Positions 1 to 9,143 of a stretch of DNA of 64,000 nt are shown here, one piece after another; the stretch's first letter is position 1; every line of letters begins with the position of its first letter. A model generated the notes under the pieces. That model had not been told where the DNA came from, searched no databases, and saw nothing but the letters and a program-made list of their open reading frames with translations. Source of the stretch: Halomonas elongata DSM 2581 (GTDB taxonomy: Bacteria; Pseudomonadota; Gammaproteobacteria; Pseudomonadales; Halomonadaceae); contig NC_014532.2 in assembly GCF_000196875.2 (NCBI RefSeq), forward strand, positions 2,666,001 through 2,730,000, read 5' to 3'. Both the position numbers and the translations under genes were made by a program.

Positions 1-917
1 ACCCGGACGACGCCGAACTCGCGGCCTATGGCCTCTATCGCCAGCATGCCGAACGCGCCTGGATCCTGACCCTGACGGCCGGCGAGCGGCACAAGCGTCT
101 CGATCGGCAATACCTGCCCTTCCTCGACCCTGACCTGCAAAGCGCCAGCCGCCGCAAAGGCTGGATCCGCGCCTGGAACAGTGCCACCACGCCCATGCTG
201 GCCGGCCTGGCGCAGCAACGGCTGTACATGCTCGGTTACTTCAATGACACCCTCGGCGCCCTGTTGAAGGCACCGACCGAGCACCAGCCATCGTTCGGCG
301 ACGAGACGCTCACTCCCGCCGATTTCCGGGAATGGAACCTGCACCCGCTGGCCTCCGACGAACAAGCGAACGGCGCTGCCAATCGCGGGGTCGACCTGCT
401 GGCCGATCTCGAGCGGCTGCTCGACGAGATCCGCCCCAGCACCGTGGTAACGCCACATCCCGAGATCGACTCCCACCCCGACCACCGGGCGGCCTCCCAG
501 GCGCTGGCCATGGCCATGCAAAACACCCGCCACCGCCCGCAACGCGTGCTGCTGTACGTCAACCACCTGAAGAGCCAACGGGGCTTCCCTCGCGGCCCGG
601 CCCATGCCGCCGCTGGCGTCTGGCCGGTGCAGTATGCCCAGTCTCGTTTGGGGCCCGCCCCTCTCTACAGCCAGCCACTCGACCTGGAAACCCAACGCGA
701 GAAGGCCGTGGCCATGGACAGCATGCACGACCTCAGGGACAAGCCGGGGTTGGAACGCCGCCTGAAACGCGCCGTGAAACGCCGACTGAGCGGGATTTCA
801 CCTCGCCAGTGGCCACGCTATGGACAGCACGACTACTTCCAGACCCACATCAAGGCACATGAAGTCTTCGTCCAGGTGGACGCCGAGGCGTTCCAGGCAT
901 CGTTCGACGAGCCGTGA
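1..917 (+). CDS. PIG-L (LmbE-like) deacetylase, 5' end cut off by window
   Basis: Reading frame 3 is open from the first base to the TGA at 915-917, so the gene begins before the window. The visible N-terminus reads PDDAEL, the zinc-site HPDDAE motif of PIG-L/LmbE deacetylases; the incomplete codon before it ends in AC and could encode the His. A TLTAGE-like strand follows, and later HPEIDSHPDHRAAS, the second conserved His/Asp cluster. The family removes N-acetyl groups from sugar or glycoconjugate substrates; the substrate here cannot be told. The internal ATG at 195 is not a real start because conserved family sequence lies upstream of it in frame. The next gene is convergent. Confidence 0.88.
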   Translation, partial: PDDAELAAYGLYRQHAERAWILTLTAGERHKRLDRQYLPFLDPDLQSASRRKGWIRAWNSATTPMLAGLAQQRLYMLGYFNDTLGALLKAPTEHQPSFGDETLTPADFREWNLHPLASDEQANGAANRGVDLLADLERLLDEIRPSTVVTPHPEIDSHPDHRAASQALAMAMQNTRHRPQRVLLYVNHLKSQRGFPRGPAHAAAGVWPVQYAQSRLGPAPLYSQPLDLETQREKAVAMDSMHDLRDKPGLERRLKRAVKRRLSGISPRQWPRYGQHDYFQTHIKAHEVFVQVDAEAFQASFDEP

Positions 918-959
918 GCCCGACGGCAAGACCTGGCCGCTGACGCCTCGCCTCGAGGG

Positions 960-987
960 CCCGGGGAGGAGTACTCCCCTCCCCGGG
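960..987. terminator. Bidirectional terminator-like hairpin
   Basis: Perfect 10-bp arms CCCGGGGAGG (960-969) and CCTCCCCGGG (978-987) with an 8-nt loop lie between two convergent genes that end at 917 and 1038. There is no T-tract, so termination is inferred from position and stem strength. Confidence 0.55.
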
Positions 988-1037
988 TCGAGCTAGCCTT
1001 CATCCCACGGCCTCGTAAAAGCTTCCAAGTCGCACGA

Positions 1038-2807
1038 TCAAGCGCGCGACATCAGCGGCCCCGGGTTCTTCAGGTAATCCTCCTTGATCTTCTTGGCCGA
1101 CCAGTAGGTCAACGCAGCGATCAGATCGGTCGGATTGGCCTGGAAGTTCTGCGGGAAAGCATTGCCACCGGGCACGAAAACGTTGTGCACGTCCCAGCTC
1201 TGCAGATAACGGTTGAGCGCGGAATTACTCGGATCGGTTCCCATGACGGCGCCACCGACATTGTGCGTCGAAACATAGCTGGTCACCTTGAAGTGATCGC
1301 CGCTCAACCGGAAGCTTTCCTCCATGTGGTTCGGTTTGAGCACATCAGCAATCTCGCGCAACCGATCACGCATGAAGCGCGACAACTTCAGCTCGTTTTC
1401 CTTCCAGTCGAAGGTCATGCGCAGCAGCGGCATGCCATAAGGATCCTTCCAGGTCGGGTCGAGATCGAGCATGTTGGTGCGATAGGACATCACGCTGCCG
1501 GTCATCGACAGCTTCATGTGATGCCCATAATACTTCTGCAGCGCATCCTTGTAGCCTTGCCCCCAGCTCGGCGTGTCCTTGGGTAACGGCGTATTGATCG
1601 GCGTACCGCTGGCCTGCGAGGAGTGCATCTTGGCACCGCCGATGAAACCGTGCGACGCACTGTCGAAATTGCCCGGCGAGAAGTCATTGAACATCCTGCC
1701 GGTAGCACCCGCAGTGGCGAAGGGGTTGAACTCGATATCATCGAAGTACATGTGGATACCCCCGCCGATCTGGTAGGAGTAATTGCGCCCTACCGTACCG
1801 GTGCGCGACACGGGATCATACATCTGGCCGATGCCGGAATTGAGCATCAGACGCACGTTGTTCAGCGCGTAGGAAGCCAGAACAACCATATCCGCTGGCT
1901 GGAAAACTTCCTCGCCATTCTCGTCGATATAAGTCACGCCGGTCGCGGTCTTGCCGTCCGCGGCCAGCTCGACACGAGTCACATTGGCATGGGTGCGATA
2001 GGCAAAATTGCTGCGCTGCTTGAGCGCATTCAAGATGCATGTCTGCGGCGAGGCCTTGGAGTAGTTCACGCAACCGTAGCGGGAACAGAAGCCGCAATAG
2101 TTGCATGGGCCCAGTTGCATGCCATAGGGATTGGTCCAGGCACGCGAGACGTTGGCCGAGGGATTGGGGAATGGGTGATACCCCAACTGGCGCGCGGCCT
2201 TGTCGAACATCTCGGTATTCTGGGTGTCCTGCAACGCCGGTAGCGGATAGGGCTCGCTGCGCGGCCCTTCGAACGGGTCACCGCCCTCCTGGATCTCGCC
2301 GCGCAAGTTGCCGGTGGTACCGGACTGGCCACAGACTTTCTCGAAGAAAGTGAAGTGCGGCTCCAGTTCGTCCCAGGTCACACCGAAGTCCTGAATCTGC
2401 ATGTCGTCCTGCAGCACGCCGGGCTCGAAGGCCTGGTCGGCGAAGCTTTTCAGTTGCAGGTCGGTCGGCGTTGGGCGAATCAGTACGCCGGTCCAGTGCG
2501 CGCCGGCACCGCCCACGCCGTCACCAGGCAGAAAGGCTCCCAGCTTGCGCTGCGGAAGCGCCCGCTCGTCGAGATTGCGACGAATGGTGACCGCCGATTG
2601 CTTCGGCTTCTGCATCATGGTGTGACGGATACCGTACTGCAGTTCGTCTGCCGCCTTGGGATAGGCAAAATCGGCGTTGCTGCGATCGGCACCGCGTTCC
2701 AGCGCCAACACATTGAGCCCCGCATCGGTCAGCTCCATGCCCATGATGGAACCGGTCCAGCCCAGGCCGACAATGACGGCATCGACACGTGGTTGTTGCT
2801 TAGCCAT
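1038..2807 (-). CDS. GMC-family FAD dehydrogenase, gluconate 2-dehydrogenase-type large subunit
   Basis: This 589-residue flavoprotein has an N-terminal FAD-binding Rossmann motif (VIVGLGWTGS, about residues 11-20) followed by LALERG. The C-terminal GMC block includes THNVGGAVMGTDP and PGGNAFPQN, which carries the catalytic His/Asn region. A Cys-rich patch (CNYCGFCSRYGC, near residue 240) is typical of the gluconate/2-ketogluconate/sorbitol dehydrogenase large subunits that pass electrons to a partner cytochrome. It is the third gene of a minus-strand operon after a small TAT-exported subunit and a triheme cytochrome c, which matches the three-subunit periplasmic, membrane-bound dehydrogenase. 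It has no signal peptide; in this family the large subunit is co-exported with the TAT-bearing partner. The substrate (gluconate, a keto-gluconate or a polyol) is not determined. Confidence 0.9.
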   Translation of the reverse strand: MAKQQPRVDAVIVGLGWTGSIMGMELTDAGLNVLALERGADRSNADFAYPKAADELQYGIRHTMMQKPKQSAVTIRRNLDERALPQRKLGAFLPGDGVGGAGAHWTGVLIRPTPTDLQLKSFADQAFEPGVLQDDMQIQDFGVTWDELEPHFTFFEKVCGQSGTTGNLRGEIQEGGDPFEGPRSEPYPLPALQDTQNTEMFDKAARQLGYHPFPNPSANVSRAWTNPYGMQLGPCNYCGFCSRYGCVNYSKASPQTCILNALKQRSNFAYRTHANVTRVELAADGKTATGVTYIDENGEEVFQPADMVVLASYALNNVRLMLNSGIGQMYDPVSRTGTVGRNYSYQIGGGIHMYFDDIEFNPFATAGATGRMFNDFSPGNFDSASHGFIGGAKMHSSQASGTPINTPLPKDTPSWGQGYKDALQKYYGHHMKLSMTGSVMSYRTNMLDLDPTWKDPYGMPLLRMTFDWKENELKLSRFMRDRLREIADVLKPNHMEESFRLSGDHFKVTSYVSTHNVGGAVMGTDPSNSALNRYLQSWDVHNVFVPGGNAFPQNFQANPTDLIAALTYWSAKKIKEDYLKNPGPLMSRA

Positions 2808-2883
2808 GCGTTAACTCCTCAATTCATTCGGCGTGTACAGCGACACGCCAGCATGGCCGCCTCTCCGGGCGACCCGCCCTTCG

Positions 2884-4233
2884 TTACTGGTCGCCATCTT
2901 CATGGTTGAGCGAGCCGTTCGGATCCGGAGCCCGGCTCAGCGGGGTGTCCCCGAGTGCGTCGCGCACCTCGTCAACCTGCTCGGCTGTCACCGGACCGGC
3001 GTCGTTACTCCAGGCGCCGCGCACGAAGGTAGCCAACGAGGCGATTTCCTCGTCCGACAGACGCCAACTGAAACCAGGCATCGGCAGTTGGGCAGGAATC
3101 TTCGACGTCGCCGGTGGCCGGGCGCCAGCCAAGATGGTGTGAATCAAACCAGCGGGATTCTCGGCATTGGTCAGCGAGTTGCCATCGAGCTGCGGGAAGA
3201 CGCGGTCGGCGCCCTCGCCGGCGTTGAAGTGGCATGCCGCACAATTGTCTACATAAAGACGCTCGCCCTCGCTCAGATTCTTGGCTGCAGTGAGGTGAGC
3301 GGCGGTCTCGTCGGTGGCCTGTTCACGCACTTCGGTCGAAGCGGCATCGTCGCTGGCCGGGTTGGCCGGCAGTGACTTGAGATACTGGGCAATGCCCATC
3401 AGGTCCCGTTCGCTCAGGTACGAGGTGCTGTGGGCAATGACAGAGGTCATCTCGCCACCCACGGTGGCGTGAACGTTGCGACCGGTCTCGAGGTAATCGA
3501 CGATCGCCTGGGTATCCCAGCTCTCGATGCCTTGACCGTCGCCGCCGTCGCCAGCGCGCAGCGAGGGCGCCCACCAGCCATTGAGATTGGCACCGGCAAG
3601 ATACGCCTCGCTGTCGCCACCCAACGCCTTTTCCTGCTGAGCAATACCGCGCGGCGTATGGCAACTGCCACAGTGGCCGAGCCCCTCGACCAGATAGCGA
3701 CCGCGCTCGGTCAGCTCGTCATGACTGGCCTGCGGTGTGAAGGGCTCCGCATCGGCGAACAGCCAGTTCCAGGCAGAAATTCCCCAACGCTGGTTGAACG
3801 GAAAACCGAGCGATGTCTTCGGTGGCTGGGAAGCCACGGGCTCTACACCCTGCATGAAGTAGGCGTAGAGCGCGTGAACATCCTCATCGGTCAGGTTCGC
3901 ATAGGAGGGATACGGCATCGCCGGATACAGGTTTGCGCCATCAGCACGCTTGCCTTCACGCAGGGCAGCGGCGAACTGTTCCTCGGTATAGCTACCGATG
4001 CCGTTTTCCTTGTCCGGGGTGATATTGGTCGAATAAATGGTACCGAAGGGGCTTTCGATTCTCAGACCTCCGGCAAATGGCTTGCCCTGCGGCGAGGAGT
4101 GGCAAGCGACGCAATCGCCGGCACGCGCCAGGTAAGCGCCCCGTTTGACGATGTCATCGTTGTCGGCGAATGCAGGCATGGCGGACAGCAGTGTGCCTCC
4201 CGCCAACAGCGGAATCAGATATCTTGTAGTCAC
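2884..4233 (-). CDS. Triheme cytochrome c subunit of membrane-bound sugar-acid/alcohol dehydrogenase
   Basis: The 449-residue protein starts with GTG and a Sec signal peptide (basic MTTR, hydrophobic core, cleavage near AMPAFA). Three heme-c motifs are present: CVACH, CGSCH and CAACH. This is the classic three-domain cytochrome subunit of gluconate, sorbitol and alcohol dehydrogenases, which takes electrons from the flavin subunit and passes them to ubiquinone. The C-terminus is acidic with no obvious anchor helix. It lies 61 bp after the small-subunit gene and 76 bp before the flavoprotein gene, as expected for one operon. An AAGGAC ribosome site lies 8 nt before the GTG. Confidence 0.92.
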   Translation of the reverse strand: MTTRYLIPLLAGGTLLSAMPAFADNDDIVKRGAYLARAGDCVACHSSPQGKPFAGGLRIESPFGTIYSTNITPDKENGIGSYTEEQFAAALREGKRADGANLYPAMPYPSYANLTDEDVHALYAYFMQGVEPVASQPPKTSLGFPFNQRWGISAWNWLFADAEPFTPQASHDELTERGRYLVEGLGHCGSCHTPRGIAQQEKALGGDSEAYLAGANLNGWWAPSLRAGDGGDGQGIESWDTQAIVDYLETGRNVHATVGGEMTSVIAHSTSYLSERDLMGIAQYLKSLPANPASDDAASTEVREQATDETAAHLTAAKNLSEGERLYVDNCAACHFNAGEGADRVFPQLDGNSLTNAENPAGLIHTILAGARPPATSKIPAQLPMPGFSWRLSDEEIASLATFVRGAWSNDAGPVTAEQVDEVRDALGDTPLSRAPDPNGSLNHEDGDQ

Positions 4234-4293
4234 GATGGAAGTCCTTTTTCTACCCGGGAGACGAGCGATGGCATGCTGTTATGCATCCCTCGT

Positions 4294-5025
4294 TCAGCCG
4301 CGCTCACCGTTGAGGCTGACGGGGCCCAGCGGATACTCGACGTCGTGCTGGTCGACCCAGTCACGGTAGCTGGCACGAGCACCGGGGAAGCCGACCATCT
4401 TCCACGCCGCCATGTGTTTATTGCCGCCATGGATAGGATCGGAGAGGTAACCCTCCTTGGTGTTCTCCAGAAGGTGCGAGAAAAAGTCCGATGCCTGCAT
4501 CTGACGTTCGCCCAAGCTCGCGAAATCGATATCATTGGCTTCCAGCCCTTTCAGAACGGCGTCCTGCGTATCACCGTCGAGCTGCTCGAAACGCTTTCCA
4601 TGCTCCTGCCGGCAGTACTGCTGCGTCATCGCGATGCCTTTCTGATAGACCTCACGCGGCGAATAGGAATACTGAAAGCCCAGATCGGGCGAGCCATCGA
4701 GATCGAAGGGACCTTCCATGTACCAGCGCTCGGCATGGCCATAGGGAGAATCCATCTGCCGATCGAGAAAGATCGGCACATTGGTATCCAGAGCTCCGGG
4801 GCCCGAACCAGCGTGTTCGCCAGGGATCAGGCGGTCACAGGCGGCGAGCAGAAAGGACCACTCGTCTTCGCCGAAGAACACGGGCTGATATTCGCTGAGA
4901 TTGGGAGCGGGCTCGTCTGCCTGGACGGTGAGACTGACGCCGCCGGCCAAGCCGACAGTCGGGATGAGAGTCGCGGAACCGCGCAGGAAAGCGCGTCGCG
5001 ACATGTTATCGGGCTGAGACGCCAT
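4294..5025 (-). CDS. Gluconate 2-dehydrogenase subunit 3-like small subunit, TAT-exported
   Basis: The start at 5025 gives about 243 residues and places a twin-arginine signal (MSRRAFLRGSATLIP) eight residues in; an AAGGAT ribosome site precedes it. A longer frame to 5094 adds residues with no homology look. The body (GEDEWSFLLAACDRLIPGEHAGSGP near the mature N-terminus, then QQYCRQEHGKRFEQL and the C-terminal HMAAWKMVGFPGARA) is the DUF1348-unrelated gluconate_2-dh3 fold, the gamma subunit that guides export and assembly of the flavoprotein. It is the first gene of the operon. The A+T-rich stretch at 5150-5205 upstream is the likely promoter region. Confidence 0.88.
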   Translation of the reverse strand: MASQPDNMSRRAFLRGSATLIPTVGLAGGVSLTVQADEPAPNLSEYQPVFFGEDEWSFLLAACDRLIPGEHAGSGPGALDTNVPIFLDRQMDSPYGHAERWYMEGPFDLDGSPDLGFQYSYSPREVYQKGIAMTQQYCRQEHGKRFEQLDGDTQDAVLKGLEANDIDFASLGERQMQASDFFSHLLENTKEGYLSDPIHGGNKHMAAWKMVGFPGARASYRDWVDQHDVEYPLGPVSLNGERG

Positions 5026-5448
5026 AGGCACTGTATCCTTTTCGTCGACGGTCTTTATGTGGTGATAGCTCAGCAACGGGTCCTGCCGGAGCATCGTCAG
5101 CGACCCCGAAAACCACCCAGACAGACGGTTTTCGACAGCGAGATGACATCACATACCAAAGCGTACAAATTAATAGCAAGCTACTATATTTTAATCGAAT
5201 TCGTGCCGGGTGTAGAGCCCTGGAATGGGCATTGCCGATAGCGACAACAGGCAGGGCCGCATGGCGTTCGGCCACGAGGCGATGGCCCGGAGCCATGGTG
5301 GCGCCGGAGAAGGCAGGAGGCATCGCGTGCTTGCCCCACAGAGACTGGCAACGCAACTGGGCAACCAAACCAAGGGGCCGCCCACAGAGGCGATCCCTTT
5401 CGTTTTCCATGACAGTCGGAGATACGGGAAACCGTGGTCGCCCCGAGA
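5026..5448. other. Intergenic region upstream of the dehydrogenase operon
   Basis: I see no convincing gene on either strand. Several short overlapping frames exist at 5184-5498 but lack ribosome sites and recognisable sequence. The part nearest the operon (about 5150-5205) is A+T-rich compared with its surroundings and probably holds the promoter of the minus-strand dehydrogenase operon. Confidence 0.4.
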
Positions 5449-5622
5449 TCAGGACATTGTCTCTTCGCCCTCCTCTTCCCTCCCTTCACGCTGGGTAACG
5501 TGCGTCACGGAAGAGGCTTGTCGAACATCCCGGGATGCTGAATTCAGTCGGTTATCGATTTGACCCAGCACCAGAAGCTGTACCACCAGAAACGCAAAGC
5601 AGATAACGATACCTTTTATCAT
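5449..5622 (-). CDS. Possible small single-span membrane protein
   Basis: This frame of about 57 residues begins MIKGIVICFAFLVVQLLVL, a strongly hydrophobic N-terminal helix, followed by a polar, Glu/Arg-rich tail. An in-frame ATG at 5646 would add eight residues, but the sequence before it looks unlike a ribosome site. I do not recognise a family. It may be a real small membrane protein or a chance hydrophobic frame. The 130 bases between it and the next feature hold nothing I can name. Confidence 0.35.
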   Translation of the reverse strand: MIKGIVICFAFLVVQLLVLGQIDNRLNSASRDVRQASSVTHVTQREGREEEGEETMS

Positions 5623-5778
5623 TTGAATGCCTGCGAAATGAGCCATGAGAGGGAACAGAAAAGCAGCACAACCTATAATACCGCCTCGCGCTGCCGATAG
5701 TTCAGGAAATTATCAAAGCAAAGCGCCCCCGGCTCGGAGCCATCCGAACAGAACGGCAGCAAACAGGGAAGAAAACGA

Positions 5779-6192
5779 ATGAGGCCGAGAAAGCCCCATC
5801 CGGGAAAGCCCCACGCTCGATCATCACAGGACATCGCCTACAGCATGGTCTCCGCCAATTCCAGCACTGTCGGCTATACCGACTTGATTGGAGTGGCTAC
5901 CGCCAAAGGGGGAGTCGATATGATGGCTCGCAACCTTGCGGTTAAATGGGGGAAAGACGGCATCAGAGTCAATACGCTCAATCCGGGCTTTACTGAACAT
6001 GTTCCCGAAGATGGGATCAACGTCGCTGCAGGTGACGGCGACCTGGAAGAGGATATTCGAACCGCTACCCCATTGGAGCGCCGAGGGCGTGTCGAGGAAT
6101 TTGCCAATCCTGCCATCTTCTTGGCCAGTGATGCCTCAAGCTATGTCACCGGACACAATTTAGTTGTCGACGGTGGTTACTCGGTTAAGTGA
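5779..6192 (+). pseudogene. C-terminal remnant of a short-chain dehydrogenase/reductase (SDR)
   Basis: Only the second half of a classical SDR is present: an active-site Ser region (SMVSANSS), a helix ending ATAKGGVDMMARNLA, then IRVNTLNPGF, RRGRVEEFANPAIFLASDAS and the C-terminal GHNLVVDGGYSVK. The N-terminal cofactor motif (TGxxxGxG) and NNAG block are absent; the bases before 5840 encode nothing SDR-like. In the YxxxK motif the Tyr position is Val (VATAK). About 130 residues of a roughly 250-residue family remain and the catalytic Tyr is lost, so I call it a decayed fragment. It stands alone between two operons. Confidence 0.75.
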
Positions 6193-6235
6193 CCCCAAGA
6201 AGCCCGCAATAGCTGGCCCTTTCCATTTTGTCCTC

Positions 6236-6259
6236 AAGGCCACCACTCGGTGGCCTTTT
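6236..6259 (+). terminator. Rho-independent terminator after the SDR remnant
   Basis: Arms AAGGCCACC (6236-6244) and GGTGGCCTT (6249-6257) with a 4-nt loop end in a short T run. The stem is a perfect 9 bp and lies 44 bp after the SDR stop codon. Confidence 0.7.
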
Positions 6260-6565
6260 CTGTTTCAAGGCAATCAACAGACATATCGGTGACTCGGATA
6301 TAACCAGACAAGACATCCAACAGAAATAAAAAAGGCCACACATTTTCACAAGCATTGTTACAAATCCACGACCTCATCCATATCCTCAAATAATTCAGCA
6401 TCTTACCCAACAACATCACATTTCGTTTCTAACATTAATGGAACATGAACGCTGATGTCAGCTTACCGACAGAAGCCTCCTCCCACACTATTTTTCGATC
6501 GCTGACGATAGATAGTTGATACAAGTGCGCGCCATCAAGGACCGATCACCCAAGGAATCGACGTC
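6260..6565. other. AT-rich intergenic stretch without a gene
   Basis: This stretch is clearly A+T-richer than the flanks, with no supported coding frame on either strand. It may hold the promoter for the SulP region downstream, but I cannot place promoter boxes with confidence. Confidence 0.4.
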
Positions 6566-7054
6566 ATGAAAACACCTCTGACGCCCGGATGTTCGATCCA
6601 GATCAGTGCAGTTCCCACTTCAATTGCTGACGATCGAAAGGCCGACTGCATCCATCTCTTCAAACACCAGGTCAGTGGCGTATCAATGGAGCTTGTCTCA
6701 GCCCCATGCCTGCCATGGCCATTTCGTCCGTCCCATCAGCAAGGAAGCATCACCATGCAGGAACCTGAAAGGAAGCTCATTCATCGGCCTCAAGGCCCCG
6801 ATGCAACACTGATGCTCCCCATAGCAGACTTCCAGTGCTCTCGCCGGGACGTTGATCCGCCGCAACAGGCGTTATTCAAACGTCAGGCCACTACCCAGCA
6901 ATCTCACTCCTTATTCATTGCCAGTGCCGATTCGCGCATGACGCTGGAGTGGATCGAGCAGAATCTTCCAAAAATGCTGCTCGTTTCCCGCAGCTTGGTG
7001 CAGCCCCACTGTCACTGCACCAGCCACGTAGCCCCGGGCATCCACTACCACTGA
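6566..7054 (+). pseudogene. Beta-carbonic-anhydrase-like remnant preceding the SulP gene
   Basis: The C-terminal half of this 162-residue frame (LFKRQATTQQSHSLFIASAD continuing SRMTLEWIEQNLPKMLLVSRS) follows the pattern of the first zinc-site segment of beta-carbonic anhydrases: FxxLAxxQxPxxLFIxCxDSR, then PELIxxxxPGxxFVxRN. The zinc Cys position of CxDSR is Ser here, and the frame ends soon after, so the His/Cys second half of the zinc site is missing. Beta-carbonic anhydrases are often encoded beside SulP transporters, and a SulP gene follows immediately. The first 70 residues are unrecognisable. I read it as a dead fragment; a short functional peptide is not excluded. Confidence 0.45.
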
Positions 7055-7078
7055 TTTACCTTGGCTGGAGAGAGCCTT

Positions 7079-8593
7079 ATGACTGTATCCCGCCTATTGT
7101 CACGCGATGCCCTGGCATCCGTGGTGGTCTTTCTTGTCGCCCTGCCTCTCTGCATGGGGATCGCCATTGCATCAGGCATGCCACCTGCCAAGGGCCTGAT
7201 TACCGGCATCATCGGCGGTCTCATCGTCGGTTTCCTGTCAGGGTCGCCACTGCAGGTGAGCGGCCCGGCTGCTGGTCTGGCAGTGCTCGTGTTCGAGTTG
7301 GTCCGCACCCACGGCATGGCCGCTCTCGGGCCGGTGCTGTTGCTGGCTGGCCTCATCCAGTTGCTGGCGGGCATGCTACGGCTGGGGGGCTGGTTCCGTG
7401 TCACGGCTCCGGCCGTCGTGTCCGGCATGCTGGCCGGCATCGGTATCCTCATCGTACTGTCACAGCTCCATGTCATGATCGATTCCTCGCCTCTGGCCTC
7501 CGGACTGGATAATCTGCTCGCCTTCCCTGGCGCGCTAATGGACGCCTTCAGCCAGGCCAACGGAGGTAGTGCATCAGCGGCCGGCGTGACAGGTATTGGC
7601 ACCATCGTCTGCATGTGGCTATGGGATCACCATCACCCCAAAGCGCTGAATTTCCTGCCTGGCGCCCTGATCGGCGTAACCCTGGCCACACTGGCCAGCA
7701 TGTGGCTGGCATTACCGATCAAGCGCGTCGAACTGCCCACCAACCTGAGCCATGCCATCGACTGGACCACCCCGCATTCCCTGAGCTCGCTGGCCGACCC
7801 GCAACTACTGATCGCCGCCCTGGCCATCGCCTTCATCGCCAGCGCCGAGACTTTGCTGTCGGCAGCCGCCGTGGATCGGATGCACACGGGCCCACGCTCG
7901 CAGTTCAATCGCGAACTCTCGGCACAAGGGGTCGGTAACATGCTCTGTGGCGCCTTGGGTGCCTTACCGATGACCGGTGTCATCGTGCGCAGCTCTGCCA
8001 ATGTCCAGGCCGGCGCACGCGGACGCACCTCCACGATTCTTCACGGCCTCTGGCTATTGGCACTGGTCAGCCTGTTCCCAGAGATCCTGCAGAACATTCC
8101 GATTGCCAGCCTCGGCGGCGTACTGGTCTATACCGGCTTCAAGCTGGTCGACCCAAAAGCGATACGCAACCTCGCCCAATACGGACGCATCCCGCCTCTG
8201 ATCTACATCATTACTGCGCTGAGTATCGTGCTCACCGACCTGCTCACTGGAGTACTGACAGGCTTTGTACTGACCCTGCTGAAACTGCTCTGGAGTGCCT
8301 CGAGGCTGCACATAACGCTGGCGACTACCGGGCCCGGACAGGCCAGGTTACATTTGCATGGTGCAGCTACCTTCCTGCGTGTGCCCCAACTGGCCAAGGC
8401 CCTTGCCGACATCGAGCCGGGCACTCACCTGCGGGTCTGCATGGATCGACTCAGCTACATTGACCACGCCTGCATGGAGTTGCTGGAAGACTGGGGACGA
8501 TCTGCCCGCACCCAAGGTGGAGAACTGGAAATCGCCATAGACGAGCCCCTGAAGCATCGAGTGGAAGGCCGGCAGCGGACAGTTCTGGTATAG
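7079..8593 (+). CDS. SulP-family anion (sulfate/bicarbonate-type) transporter with STAS domain
   Basis: I choose the ATG at 7079 (504 residues), preceded by GGAGAG; the in-frame TTG at 7061 would only add MAGESL. The first 390 residues are strongly hydrophobic with many membrane spans and the SulP N-terminal pattern (LPLCMGIAIASGMPPAKGLITGIIGG, residues about 20-45, in which the GMPP-type turn is the substrate-site region). A C-terminal cytosolic STAS domain follows (RLHLHGAATFLRVP to the end, with LRVCMDRLSYIDHACMELL). SulP carriers import sulfate, bicarbonate or other anions. The neighbouring carbonic-anhydrase-like remnant hints at bicarbonate, but that is inference. It ends just before a strong hairpin. 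Confidence 0.9.
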   Translation: MTVSRLLSRDALASVVVFLVALPLCMGIAIASGMPPAKGLITGIIGGLIVGFLSGSPLQVSGPAAGLAVLVFELVRTHGMAALGPVLLLAGLIQLLAGMLRLGGWFRVTAPAVVSGMLAGIGILIVLSQLHVMIDSSPLASGLDNLLAFPGALMDAFSQANGGSASAAGVTGIGTIVCMWLWDHHHPKALNFLPGALIGVTLATLASMWLALPIKRVELPTNLSHAIDWTTPHSLSSLADPQLLIAALAIAFIASAETLLSAAAVDRMHTGPRSQFNRELSAQGVGNMLCGALGALPMTGVIVRSSANVQAGARGRTSTILHGLWLLALVSLFPEILQNIPIASLGGVLVYTGFKLVDPKAIRNLAQYGRIPPLIYIITALSIVLTDLLTGVLTGFVLTLLKLLWSASRLHITLATTGPGQARLHLHGAATFLRVPQLAKALADIEPGTHLRVCMDRLSYIDHACMELLEDWGRSARTQGGELEIAIDEPLKHRVEGRQRTVLV

Positions 8594-8614
8594 GTTCATA
8601 AAGTGCATGACAGA

Positions 8615-8647
8615 GGCCGGTGAGGGTCGTTCGAACCCTCACCGGCC
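8615..8647 (+). terminator. Terminator-like hairpin after the SulP gene
   Basis: Perfect 13-bp arms (GGCCGGTGAGGGT at 8615-8627; its complement at 8635-8647) with a 7-nt loop lie 21 bp after the SulP stop codon. There is no T run, so function is inferred from strength and place. Confidence 0.6.
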
Positions 8648-9143
8648 CTGAGCAAGACCTCCACTTCCTTCATTGCACATGCACTTCTCTTGCGCAAATC
8701 GTTCGAGAAGGCAAGAAGCTCTTCATCGACCCGACCTCTACCTACATGGCTTGTGACACTGCTACTAGCCAGTAAGGGAGCAGCCTTTTGGTCCGTATCC
8801 GGGAATGCTCAACCCGGAACGCCAGTGGCCAATATCCGCCTGGCCACCTCCATGGAACAACAAGAACAACAGCACTGCTGGATAGTACAGGAGGGGCATT
8901 GACCAGCATCCCAAGCTCCATGAGGCACACTTCTGCATACGTAATCACTCCATAATACTAAAGTCTATTCAGTTAATTATCAGATAGTTACTCTGAATAT
9001 CACAAGCAACATCCAGCCGCATAATTGCATACGTATTCATACTTCACTAGAAATAGTAGGTGTTCATGAAACGTAATGCTCATACGCCTAACCCAATTAC
9101 AAATCGAACAGCCCTAAAGCTGGGCCTACATCAGGAGTCAGCA
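8648..9143. promoter_or_regulatory. Control region of the TRAP/BKACE operon with a repeated TGCATACGTA element
   Basis: No coding frame here is convincing. The decamer TGCATACGTA occurs twice, at 8934-8943 and 9026-9035. The second copy extends to TGCATACGTATTCA, a near-palindrome with a central CG, the usual form of operators bound by LacI-family repressors. A LacI-family gene lies in the same operon (15283-16299). The region between the two copies is AT-rich and likely contains the promoter. Assignment to that regulator is inference. Confidence 0.45.

Noticed and set aside
3430..5241. A 603-codon plus-strand frame across the dehydrogenase operon
   Set aside because: It runs antisense to the cytochrome and small-subunit genes, which have unmistakable motifs on the other strand.
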